Source: Nocardia caishijiensis NBRC 108228
GTDB lineage: Bacteria; Actinomycetota; Actinomycetes; Mycobacteriales; Mycobacteriaceae
Assembly: GCF_001612825.1 (NCBI RefSeq)
Contig: NZ_BDBE01000038.1
Span: 124,001-188,000 of the forward strand
Length of the DNA stretch: 64,000 bases
Direction: 5' to 3'
The stretch's first letter is position 1, and each line of letters starts with the position of its first letter. The notes under the pieces were generated by a model, which worked only from the letters and a program-made list of their open reading frames with translations, searched no databases and had not been told where the DNA came from. Shown piece after piece: positions 16,334 to 24,171 of the stretch. Position numbers and translations under genes: made by a program.

Positions 16334-17383
16334 CTAGCCAGGAGGTTGCCTCGGCGAAGGGTGCGCGGGTTCAGCGGGGCACGTGCTGTGGCCAGTCGGG
16401 GAGGGGAAGGGGTGGGGTGGGGTGGGACGAGCCGTCAAGTAGCGGCTCCACTGTGGGAAGGTGGGCAGCGGCTGCGGCTTGTAGTAGGTCAGTGGTGGGC
16501 GCAGGGTGGTGGTGGGGCGGGTCGAGGCGTCGTCGGTGTCGACTCCCGACACAGCGCGGGCCAGTCCGACGACGAACAAGAAGACGAGGACGGCGATCGT
16601 GCGTGTGCTCGATCGTCTGGCGCCGCCGGTGCTCGGACCGCCGAGGTGCTCGCGGCGCACCGCCGGGTCGCGCAACGAGCCGGAAGGATCGGGTACCTGT
16701 CGCAGCAGTTCCCGCGCCGCCGGCCCGTGGGCCGGGTCGAGTTCGGCGGCCCGCAACAGCCACCGCTCGGCATCCGCCCGCCGCCCCGACCGCGCGGCAT
16801 CTGCGCCGAGCAGATACATCGCCTCGGCATTGTCCGGTTCCAACCGCAACGCCTGCTCGAGCGCCGCACGGAACGCCACGGCGTCGGCCTCGCCGCCGTG
16901 CCACAGCACGCGGGCACGCGTGAGGTAGAGCAGGGGCTCCTGCGGGTCGAGTTCGATGCCCGCGTCGACGGCGGCCAGCGCGGCCTCGCGATCCCGCGGC
17001 GCCAGCACGACCGCGAGTACCCGGTGACACTCGGCCGCCCACGGGTTCAGGTCCACGCAGGTGTACGCCGCGCGCACGGCTTCGTCCTGATGAGCGAGCG
17101 CGGCGATCCGATCGGTGTCGGTGAGCCGGTCGAACAATCCGTGTTCACTGAGCGCGAGCAGGATCCACGCGAACAGGTGCTCGGGGTCGTGGCGCAGCGC
17201 CGTGCGTGCCGCCGCGCTCGCGGTGGCGAAGTCCGCGGACCTCAGCCACGTGTGCGCGACGTGTGCGTGGGCATCGGCGTTGTCGGGTTCGACGGCCAAC
17301 ACACCGGCCAGTTCGGCGCGGGCCGCCTCGAGCCGGTCCAACTCGATCAGTACGACGGCCCGGTCGAGTCGCGGTTCGCTCAT
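16334..17383 (-). CDS. TPR-repeat protein with C-terminal membrane anchor
   Basis: A 349-residue protein made mostly of tetratricopeptide repeats (for example EAARAELAGVLAVEPDNADAH near residue 18, and AFRAALEQALRLEPDNAEAM and DAERWLLRAAELDPAHG near residues 180-220), followed by one membrane segment at about residues 262-280 (TIAVLVFLFVVGLARAVSG) and a Pro/Thr-rich tail of about 70 residues. TPR arrays are protein-docking scaffolds. Topology suggests the TPR part is cytoplasmic and the tail is outside or short-looped. It starts 10 bases after the AAA+ gene and is surely cotranscribed with it. It may tether or recruit clients to that ATPase. Confidence 0.82.
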   Translation of the reverse strand: MSEPRLDRAVVLIELDRLEAARAELAGVLAVEPDNADAHAHVAHTWLRSADFATASAAARTALRHDPEHLFAWILLALSEHGLFDRLTDTDRIAALAHQDEAVRAAYTCVDLNPWAAECHRVLAVVLAPRDREAALAAVDAGIELDPQEPLLYLTRARVLWHGGEADAVAFRAALEQALRLEPDNAEAMYLLGADAARSGRRADAERWLLRAAELDPAHGPAARELLRQVPDPSGSLRDPAVRREHLGGPSTGGARRSSTRTIAVLVFLFVVGLARAVSGVDTDDASTRPTTTLRPPLTYYKPQPLPTFPQWSRYLTARPTPPHPFPSPTGHSTCPAEPAHPSPRQPPG

Positions 17384-17393
17384 CGGTGCCGAT

Positions 17394-18623
17394 TCAGCGC
17401 TTGACGCGCTTGAGATACCGAGCGAGATCGTCATAGCTCCCGTCGCCGTTGGCGAATTCGACCACATTGCGGGCGGATTCGAACCAGGCACCGGTACTCG
17501 GCCGAACCTGGGCCAGCGCGGCCCGCACATCTGCCATGCCGACCGGGCGCACCTCACCCGTGCGCATCGAGTCCGCCATCGCCAGCTGGGTGGCCGAGGT
17601 GCAGATGTGGGCGAGGTCGGCGCCGGACAGGCCCTCGGTGTGCGCGGCGAGGGCACTGAGATCGATGCCCGCGATCGGACGGTCACGCAGGTGGTAGTGC
17701 AGGATCGAGCGGCGCGCGGCCGCGTCCGGCAGGCCGACGAAGATCATCCGGTCGAACCGGCCGGGCCTGCGCAGCGCCACGTCCACGTCCCACGGGTGGT
17801 TCGTCGCGCCGAGCACGAACACGCCCTCATTGCTGTGGGTCGCCGAATCCATCTCGGTGAGCAACTGGTTCACCACCGTGCGCATCGCCGAGGAGCCGTG
17901 CATCTGGCTGCGCTTGTGTCCGAGCGCGTCCACCTCGTCGAGGAACAGCACGCACGGGGCGTTTCGGCGGGCCATCTCGAAGATGCTGTGCACATTGCGT
18001 TCGCTCGACCCGGTGTAGATGTCGAGGATGTCGGCGATCTCGATCGGGTAGAAGTTGGCGCCGAGTTCTCCCGCCACCGCCGAGGCGATGAAGGTCTTGC
18101 CACAGCCGGGTGGACCGTAGAGCAGCAGGCCGCCGCGGGCGGAGGTGCCGAACGCCTTGGCGAGCTCGGGATTGCGCAGCGGACCGAGCAGGGTGAGGTC
18201 GAGTTGCCGCTTCACCTCGTCCATGCCACCCACATCGGCCAAGCCGAAGTGAGGGCGTTCGAGGGTGGCCGCGTCGTCGTCGGTGACGAACTCCGTGGGT
18301 GCATCGACGAACGCGGGGGCGATGATGTCGCCGACCTGGCTCTCGGCGGCCGCCCAGTCGTAGCCGGTCGGCACGGCAGCGGGCGGGGCGGCGGGCACCG
18401 GTTGCGGCGAGCCGCCACTCAGTGCGCTACTGCACCGCGTCATCAGGGCGAGGACCTGCGCGTTCCCCGGCTCTTCGCCGAGTGCGACACCGCAGTGCGC
18501 CAGTGCGTCGGCATACCGTTCCCGCTCGATCAGCAGCTCGATGACGCACACGCGCAGCGCGAGCACCCCCGGACTGCGGTCCAGCATCGTCAGCATGTCG
18601 GCGAGTACCTGGTCGTCGGCCAC
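17394..18623 (-). CDS. AAA+ ATPase, Cdc48/FtsH-like single domain with TPR-like N-terminus
   Basis: A 409-residue protein. Residues 1-65 look like one or two TPR helices-pairs (RYADALAHCGVALGEEPGNAQ). After a linker, one classical AAA domain follows: VGGMDEVKRQL, Walker A GPPGCGKT near residue 172, Walker B VLFLDEVDALG near 230, ATNHPWDVDVALRRPGRFD (sensor 1 and arginine fingers) and LSGADLAHICTSAT. No peptidase or membrane segment is present, so it is a remodeller rather than an FtsH protease. The GTG at 18623 is preceded by GGGGGAGA. It forms an operon with the membrane TPR protein. The pair is not part of the M. tuberculosis locus as I remember it. Confidence 0.85.
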   Translation of the reverse strand: MADDQVLADMLTMLDRSPGVLALRVCVIELLIERERYADALAHCGVALGEEPGNAQVLALMTRCSSALSGGSPQPVPAAPPAAVPTGYDWAAAESQVGDIIAPAFVDAPTEFVTDDDAATLERPHFGLADVGGMDEVKRQLDLTLLGPLRNPELAKAFGTSARGGLLLYGPPGCGKTFIASAVAGELGANFYPIEIADILDIYTGSSERNVHSIFEMARRNAPCVLFLDEVDALGHKRSQMHGSSAMRTVVNQLLTEMDSATHSNEGVFVLGATNHPWDVDVALRRPGRFDRMIFVGLPDAAARRSILHYHLRDRPIAGIDLSALAAHTEGLSGADLAHICTSATQLAMADSMRTGEVRPVGMADVRAALAQVRPSTGAWFESARNVVEFANGDGSYDDLARYLKRVKR

Positions 18624-19284
18624 CTCTCCCCCTTCGAACCGCGAACATTCGACCGTACCGTAACCGGCGCAACGTATTTCGCTGAATCGGGCCGGAGTCC
18701 GGTCCCACCCACCGGAACCGGGCCCGCCTGCATGGCGCCCGACCCGATGCCGATCATTCGCCGCGAATGTTTCGCACCGATGCGAACAAAATGCCCGCGC
18801 GCAAACCCAATTGAGACCGGGCTCACAGATATTCCACTTATGCATCACCGTCGGCGAATCCATCGGATAAGCGATGTTTCCAGTTTCCGAACGCGACGAC
18901 GGACGGCACGCCCGGTGTGTCGACCAGGCACCGACCGGCGGGTCGCGCCCGAGCCCCACTCACCCAACCTGGGACTTCCCTGAGAATTCGCGGCGTGTCG
19001 CACAGACACGCAGACCGCATAGCACGCCCGGCGACGATGACCGGGCCCGACGAATTCGACCTGGCGTTATCGTTTCGTGATTCGATGTGACCCACGTCGC
19101 ACACTCGTTCCGGTCGAATCGACGAATTCCCTTCCAGGACGCATGTCCGACTTTACAAACCACCGTGATTGGTTCGTAACCTTTTCGAGACCTCACGGAG
19201 TCCGCCAGGCCGACCGGCCCGGCGCGAGGAGTCCGCCCCGTCATACGGACGGGACGTCGTGGGGCAGATTGGAAGTACCGCATC
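18624..19284. other. 661-base intergenic region between divergent AAA+ and NlpC/P60 genes
   Basis: This AT-richer spacer separates the divergent AAA+ gene and the NlpC/P60 gene. Resuscitation and hydrolase genes in Actinobacteria often have long regulated leaders, but I could not recognise the c-di-AMP (ydaO) riboswitch core here. No convincing gene, hairpin or repeat was found. A GTAAC at 19178 resembles half of an MtrA-type box, but there is no second half. Confidence 0.5.
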
Positions 19285-19854
19285 ATGGCGAACAACACCG
19301 TCAAGCGTCAGGCGCAGCGTGCCGTTGCCGCCGGAGCCGTCGGCGCTGCCACCATCGGCGCGTTCCTCCTGCCGGCCGCTCCCGCGTCGGCGACGCCCGT
19401 CACCGTGCCCGGCATCGGCACCTTCGAGGTGCCCAACGAGATCCCGATTCCGGCGGGCATCCCCGGCATCGAGACCCCGGCCGCGCCGCAGGTGTTCACC
19501 GCACCGCGCGCCACCGCCGCCGACATCGCCCTCGACGCCGCATTGAGCAAGGTCGGCTCCCCCTACGTCTACGGTGCCGCCGGTCCGGACGCCTTCGACT
19601 GCTCGGGCCTGGTCCAGTGGGCCTACCGCCAGGCGGGCGTCGAGCTGCCGCGCACCAGCGACGCCCAGCTCGGCGCGGGCACCCCGGTCGGGATCGCCGA
19701 TCTGCAGCCCGGCGACCTGGTGTCGTTCTACGGTGGCGGCCACTCGGGCCTCTACGCCGGTGACGGCAACGTCGTGCACGCCGCGACCTCGGGTTCGCCG
19801 GTGCACGTCGCGTCCCTCGACTCGATGCCGTTCGCGGGCGCGCGCCGCTTCTGA
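19285..19854 (+). CDS. Secreted NlpC/P60 peptidoglycan endopeptidase (short form)
   Basis: A 189-residue exported cysteine peptidase. A signal peptide occupies residues 1-36 (cleavage after PASA, before TPV), followed by a Pro-rich spacer and a C-terminal NlpC/P60 domain from about residue 75. The catalytic Cys is in DCSGLVQWA, the His in HSGLYAG, and a third polar residue in VVHA. Such enzymes cut D-Glu to mDAP bonds in peptide stems. It lacks the coiled-coil regulatory region of its neighbour at 20036, whose catalytic domain is very similar (both end with an ARRF/ARRY motif), which suggests a local duplication. It has an ATG start. Confidence 0.93.
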   Translation: MANNTVKRQAQRAVAAGAVGAATIGAFLLPAAPASATPVTVPGIGTFEVPNEIPIPAGIPGIETPAAPQVFTAPRATAADIALDAALSKVGSPYVYGAAGPDAFDCSGLVQWAYRQAGVELPRTSDAQLGAGTPVGIADLQPGDLVSFYGGGHSGLYAGDGNVVHAATSGSPVHVASLDSMPFAGARRF

Positions 19855-19863
19855 TCCCACGGC

Positions 19864-19898
19864 CACGGTGCGTCGTTCTCGGGGAAGGGCGCACCGTG
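19864..19898 (+). terminator. Possible hairpin terminator
   Basis: CACGGTGCG (19864-19872) pairs with CGCACCGTG (19890-19898) across a 17-base loop, just after the stop of the short NlpC/P60 gene and followed by CCCTTTCGT. The stem is only nine base pairs. Confidence 0.45.
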
Positions 19899-20035
19899 AC
19901 CCTTTCGTGCCCCACTGGACACGAACCCTCACCCTTCCGTAATCTGATCGAGACCTTCGTGGCGGACGAGGAAGTCCGGGTTCAGGTAAGGCGCTTGGCA
20001 TCGTCGGATATCGAGAGAACGGGGCACGGGGCACT

Positions 20036-21100
20036 GTGAGACCACAACACCGGAGATTTCACGCAGCGCGTGGATTGGCCGGGGCCCTGTCCGCGACCGT
20101 CCTGGTGTGCACCGCCGCCGTAGCGGGCCCCTCCGCCGCCGACCCGGTCGCCCTGCCGACCACCGCCGGTGACGCGATCGCCCGCATGGTCGACCTGTCC
20201 CGGCAGGCCGAGGCGGTCAATCAGCAGTCCCTCACCGCACAGGCCGAGCTCGACGCGAAACTGGCCGTCCAGCGCGATGTCGACGCGAAGCTGGCCGCCG
20301 CCACGGCGGTGGCCGATGCCGCCCGCGCCGAAGTGCGCAAGTTCCAGCCGATGATCGACCGCGCCGCCGTGGCCGCCTACACCGGTGCCCGCACCGACCG
20401 CATGTTCGCCGTGCTGTCGAGCAACTCGCCGCAGCAACTACTGGACAAGATGTCGACCCTCGACGTGCTGTCCCAGCAGACCGCCGACTCGGTGCGTGAA
20501 TTCAAGAAGGCCGCCGACGCGGCGACCGCCGCCGAGACCACCGCCCGCACCGCCGCCGACACCGCGCGCGCCGCGACCGCCGCCGCCGAGGCCGTACGCG
20601 CCGACGTCGACCGCAAACGCGCCGACCTCGCGGCCGCGACCACCCAGGTCGTCGAGGCGTGGGGCGCGCTGTCGGCGCGCGACAAGTCCACCCTCGCCGG
20701 TTCCCCCTTCCCACCCGGCTTCGATCGCGACAGCCTGCTCGCGGGCCTGGTCCCCGGCAGCGGGACGAGCGCGCTGGCCGCCGCCCTCACCCGGGTGGGC
20801 GACCCGTACGTGTGGGGCGCCACCGGCCCCGACCAGTTCGACTGCTCCGGTCTGGTGCAGTGGGCCTTCAAACAGGTCGGCAAGAACGTTCCGCGCACCA
20901 GTTCCGCACAGGCCGGTTACGGCACGCCCGTGGCCAAGGACGACCTGCAACCCGGCGATGTGGTGCTGTTCTATCCCGAGATCTCGCACGTCGGGATCTA
21001 CGCGGGCAACGGCATGATGGTGCACGCCTCCACCTTCGGTGTGCCGGTCGCCGTCGCGCCCATCGACACCACCCCCTATCACTCGGCCCGGCGATACTGA
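20036..21100 (+). CDS. RipC-like secreted NlpC/P60 endopeptidase with coiled-coil domain
   Basis: A 354-residue exported hydrolase corresponding to the mycobacterial Rv2190c position. After a signal peptide (about residues 1-40, ending SAADP) a long Ala-rich coiled coil (about residues 50-220, for example AVNQQSLTAQAELDAKL) precedes a C-terminal NlpC/P60 domain with Cys in DCSGLVQWAF, His in HVGIYAG and VHAST. In mycobacteria and corynebacteria the coiled coil holds the enzyme inactive until FtsEX engages it, so septal cleavage is controlled by division. The GTG start at 20036 is used. A metalloprotease-like gene follows after four bases. Confidence 0.93.
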   Translation: MRPQHRRFHAARGLAGALSATVLVCTAAVAGPSAADPVALPTTAGDAIARMVDLSRQAEAVNQQSLTAQAELDAKLAVQRDVDAKLAAATAVADAARAEVRKFQPMIDRAAVAAYTGARTDRMFAVLSSNSPQQLLDKMSTLDVLSQQTADSVREFKKAADAATAAETTARTAADTARAATAAAEAVRADVDRKRADLAAATTQVVEAWGALSARDKSTLAGSPFPPGFDRDSLLAGLVPGSGTSALAAALTRVGDPYVWGATGPDQFDCSGLVQWAFKQVGKNVPRTSSAQAGYGTPVAKDDLQPGDVVLFYPEISHVGIYAGNGMMVHASTFGVPVAVAPIDTTPYHSARRY

Positions 21101-21104
21101 AGCC

Positions 21105-22094
21105 GTGAACGTGCGCACCTGGCTGTCGGCGCGTGGCCGACTCGAATTCTGTCTCACCCTCGCCTCGGTCACCCTGCTCACCGGGGCGTGCGCCGCCCTG
21201 ATCCTGGTGCCGCGCAACGCCGGACCACTGCAGCTGGCCACCGACCAGGCCGAGGTGCTCGGCACGACCGTCGGACTCGACGACCCGCGGCTGGCGCCGG
21301 TCCGGCGGGAGGTGCAGCCATTCGGCCCGATTCTGGTGCGTCAGGTCGACGCGGGGGCCGTCGACACCGCGCTTGTGGTCGCCCATCCCGGTCACGAGGC
21401 CGACCTCGAGGTGCTCGAGGCCCAACTCGCGCCCGCGATCGCCGAGGTGAGCGCGGTCTGGGGCACCGAGTGGAACCGGGCGCCCGTCGTGGTGGTCGCG
21501 AGCAACAGCGCCGAGTTCACCGCACTGACCCGCCGAGCCGGGGCCTCGACCACCGCCGACGTGGCCGCGGTGTCGTTGACCGGCTCCTACGCGCCGGGGG
21601 CCGAACCCACCGAACAGCGCATCGTCTTCAACCCCGACGCCCGCCGCCGTGTCGGCGACGAGGGCCTGGCCACGCTGCTGCGCCACGAACTCACCCACGT
21701 CGCCACCCGCGCGGTCACCCTCGACGGCGCACCGCAGTGGCTGCTGGAGGGGTTCGCCGAGTACGTCGCCCAGCGCGCGAGCGGCCAGACGTTCTCGCAG
21801 ATCGCACCGACGCTGACCACCCGATTACGTGCGGGCACCCTCCCGTCCGACCTGGTCGCCGACGCCGAGTTCACCGGAACCGACGCTCCCCTCGCCTACG
21901 AATCGGCGTGGAGCGTGTGCGCCTACATCGCCGACCAGCACGGTCCCGCCGCGCTCACCCAGCTCTACCGCCTGCTCGCGCAGGGCCCACAGTCGGGCGC
22001 CGCGCAGGACGCCGCGTTCGGCACCGTGCTCGACAGCTCCCGGTCCGCGTTGCTCGACGGCTGGCGCTCCTGGCTGCGGGCGCACGCCGTCTGA
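21105..22094 (+). CDS. Membrane-anchored gluzincin-like metalloprotease (HExxH)
   Basis: A 329-residue protein with one N-terminal membrane segment or uncleaved signal (ASVTLLTGACAALILVPR) and a large exported domain. The zinc motif HELTH lies near residue 190, with a downstream EGFAEYVAQ helix about 20 residues later that supplies the third (Glu) ligand, the layout of peptidase MA/gluzincin proteins. A GTG four bases after the RipC-like stop (21105) is the likely start, so the two are cotranscribed. An exported protease in this position could process envelope hydrolases, but this is inference. The homologous mycobacterial locus has an uncharacterised protein here. Confidence 0.85.
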   Translation: MNVRTWLSARGRLEFCLTLASVTLLTGACAALILVPRNAGPLQLATDQAEVLGTTVGLDDPRLAPVRREVQPFGPILVRQVDAGAVDTALVVAHPGHEADLEVLEAQLAPAIAEVSAVWGTEWNRAPVVVVASNSAEFTALTRRAGASTTADVAAVSLTGSYAPGAEPTEQRIVFNPDARRRVGDEGLATLLRHELTHVATRAVTLDGAPQWLLEGFAEYVAQRASGQTFSQIAPTLTTRLRAGTLPSDLVADAEFTGTDAPLAYESAWSVCAYIADQHGPAALTQLYRLLAQGPQSGAAQDAAFGTVLDSSRSALLDGWRSWLRAHAV

Positions 22095-22157
22095 GCATCG
22101 GTCACCTCGCCCGACCGCCGCCCCTCGCCGAGGCCCCGACACATTAGGTTGTTCACT

Positions 22158-23285
22158 ATGGCCCGAACTCTCCTGGTTACCAACGATTTCCCACCTCGGC
22201 CGGGTGGAATCCAGTCCTACCTGCAGGCACTGACCCAGCAGCTGCCCCCCGAGGACCTCGTCGTCTATGCCCCCCGCTGGCGCGGAGACAGCCACGAGAA
22301 GTTCGACGCCACCCAGAAGTTCCGGGTGGTCCGCCACCCGACGACGCTCATGCTGCCCACCCCGGCCGTGATCCGGCGGGCGAGCGCGCTGCTGCGCGAC
22401 AACGAGTGCGACACGGTCTGGTTCGGTGCCGCCGCACCGCTGGCCGTGATGGCGCCCGCGCTGCGCCGCGCGGGCGCCGAGCGCATCCTGGCCAGCACCC
22501 ACGGACACGAGGTCGGCTGGTCGATGCTGCCCGGCGCGCGGCAGGTGCTGCGCGCGATCGGCGAGCACACCGATGTGGTCACCTACGTCAGCAAATACAC
22601 CCGTGGCCGGTTCGCCTCGGCCTTCGGCCCGCGCGCGGCCCTGGAATACCTGCCGCCGGGCGTCGACCCGTCCGAATTCCGGCCCGATCCCGCCGCTCGC
22701 GCCGAATTGCGCGCCCGCTACGGCCTGGGCGACCGGCCGACGGTGCTGTGCCTGTCGCGGTTGGTGCCGCGCAAAGGCCAGGACATGCTCATCGTCGCGA
22801 TGAGCGAGATCAAGGAACGCGTCGACGGCGCGGTGCTGGTCATCGCGGGCGGCGGTCCGTACGAGAACCGGCTGCGCGCCCTCGCCGAGGCCCTCGACCT
22901 CGGCGACAGCGTGGTCTTCACCGGCCGCGTCCCCTCCGGCGAACTGGCCGCCCACCACACCATCGCCGACGTGTTCGCCATGCCGTGCCGCACCCGGGGT
23001 GCCGGTCTGGACGTGGAGGGTCTCGGCATCGTGTTCCTCGAGGCCTCGGCGACCGGTGTCCCGGTGATCGCGGGCGATTCCGGTGGGGCACCGGAGACCG
23101 TCCGCGAGGGCGAGACCGGTCTGGTGGTGCACGGGCGTTCGGTGCAGCAGATCAGCGACGCCGTCGTCGAGCTGCTCGACGACCCCGACAAGGCCGCGCG
23201 CATGGGGGCCGCGGGCCGCGAGTGGGTACAGCGGAACTGGCACTGGGACCGTCAGGGAGCCCGCCTGCGACAACTGCTCGGGTGA
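22158..23285 (+). CDS. pimB: GDP-mannose-dependent alpha-mannosyltransferase PimB'
   Basis: A 375-residue GT4 (GT-B fold) enzyme that adds the second mannose to phosphatidylinositol monomannoside on the inner leaflet, a step essential for PIM, LM and LAM synthesis. The N-terminal acceptor loop FPPRPGGIQSYL, the central GHEVGWSMLPG, SRLVPRKGQDML and the donor-site EX7E motif EGLGIVFLE near residue 294 are all present. The ATG at 22158 is chosen over a TTG three codons upstream. In M. tuberculosis fadD15 lies next to pimB'; it is absent here, so the SRPBCC genes follow directly. Confidence 0.95.
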   Translation: MARTLLVTNDFPPRPGGIQSYLQALTQQLPPEDLVVYAPRWRGDSHEKFDATQKFRVVRHPTTLMLPTPAVIRRASALLRDNECDTVWFGAAAPLAVMAPALRRAGAERILASTHGHEVGWSMLPGARQVLRAIGEHTDVVTYVSKYTRGRFASAFGPRAALEYLPPGVDPSEFRPDPAARAELRARYGLGDRPTVLCLSRLVPRKGQDMLIVAMSEIKERVDGAVLVIAGGGPYENRLRALAEALDLGDSVVFTGRVPSGELAAHHTIADVFAMPCRTRGAGLDVEGLGIVFLEASATGVPVIAGDSGGAPETVREGETGLVVHGRSVQQISDAVVELLDDPDKAARMGAAGREWVQRNWHWDRQGARLRQLLG

Positions 23286-23328
23286 CACCCCGGACTGTCG
23301 CGATGCCACGTCCACTACTCTCAGCGAG

Positions 23329-23718
23329 GTGAGCAGTATCCAGGTCGCCGATCAGACCTTTCTCGCCGCGCCACCCGCCGCGATCGCCGAGGTGCTCGGT
23401 GCCCCGAACAATTGGCGCCGCTGGTGGCCCGACCTGCACCTCGACGTGCGGGAGGACCGGGGCGACAAGGGCATCCGCTGGACCGTGGCAGGCCCGCTGA
23501 CCGGCACCATGGAGGTGTGGCTCGAGGCCGCCGCCGACGGCGCGATCCTGCACTATTTCCTGCACGCCGAGCCGACCTCGGCCAAACCGCTCGCGCCGCG
23601 CGCCCTGGCCGCCGCCAACCGCGCGCGCCGGGTCGCGGGCAAGAACATGTCGTTCGAACTCAAGGCACGGCTGGAAGCAGGGCGCCCCGCGGGCGTCGCG
23701 CCCGCCTCGGCGCGGTAA
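23329..23718 (+). CDS. SRPBCC-fold protein (Rv2186c-like)
   Basis: A 129-residue START/polyketide-cyclase-like protein. The helix-grip fold is suggested by a strand-rich sequence with NNWRRWWPDLHLDV, then TMEVWLEAAADGAILHYFLHAEP, and a final long basic helix AANRARRVAGKNMSFELKAR. It has no catalytic motif; such folds bind hydrophobic ligands. The GTG at 23329 gives the same length as the mycobacterial gene. It lies 12 bases ahead of a second SRPBCC gene and in the same direction as the ArsA-like ATPase, a conserved trio in the Mycobacteriales. Confidence 0.85.
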   Translation: MSSIQVADQTFLAAPPAAIAEVLGAPNNWRRWWPDLHLDVREDRGDKGIRWTVAGPLTGTMEVWLEAAADGAILHYFLHAEPTSAKPLAPRALAAANRARRVAGKNMSFELKARLEAGRPAGVAPASAR

Positions 23719-23730
23719 CGAAAGGAATCC

Positions 23731-24171
23731 ATGGCCCCCGACCGGACCAAGAGATCGATCGTCATCGAGGCGCCGTCGCAGCAGGTGATGGCCGTCATCG
23801 CCGATCTGGAGTCCTACCCGGAATGGGTGGCCGCGGCGAAATCGGTCGAGGTGCTCGACACCGACGCGGCCGGACGGGCCGCGACCGCGCGCTTCGTGCT
23901 CGACGCGGGCGTGGTGAAGGACACCTACATACTCAGCTACACCTGGCGTGCCGACGGCAAGGCCGTCAGCTGGCGCCTGCTCGACGGTGACCTGCAGAAA
24001 GCTCAGGACGGCAGCTACGAATTGCTCGACCGTCCCGACGGCGGCACCGAGGTGATCTACGAACTCACCGTCGACTTGACCATCCCGATGATCGGCATGT
24101 TCAAGCGCAAGGCCGAGAAGGTGATCACCGATACGGCGCTGAACGAACTGAAGAAGCGGGTCGAGGGCTGA
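23731..24171 (+). CDS. SRPBCC-fold (polyketide cyclase/dehydrase-like) protein (Rv2185c-like)
   Basis: A 146-residue ligand-binding protein of the START superfamily with the usual opening RSIVIEAPSQQVMAVIADLESYPEWV, a central VSWRLLDGDLQKAQDG strand pair and a C-terminal helix ELKKRVEG. Family members bind lipids or aromatic ligands; no substrate can be read from the sequence. It follows the previous gene by 12 bases, and the first codon of the ATPase gene overlaps its stop (CTGA), which points to translational coupling. Confidence 0.87.
   Translation: MAPDRTKRSIVIEAPSQQVMAVIADLESYPEWVAAAKSVEVLDTDAAGRAATARFVLDAGVVKDTYILSYTWRADGKAVSWRLLDGDLQKAQDGSYELLDRPDGGTEVIYELTVDLTIPMIGMFKRKAEKVITDTALNELKKRVEG

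Noticed and set aside
19085..19284. c-di-AMP (ydaO-type) riboswitch before the NlpC/P60 gene
   Set aside because: Such riboswitches often precede these genes in Actinobacteria, but the conserved core could not be found here by eye. A covariance scan would decide.
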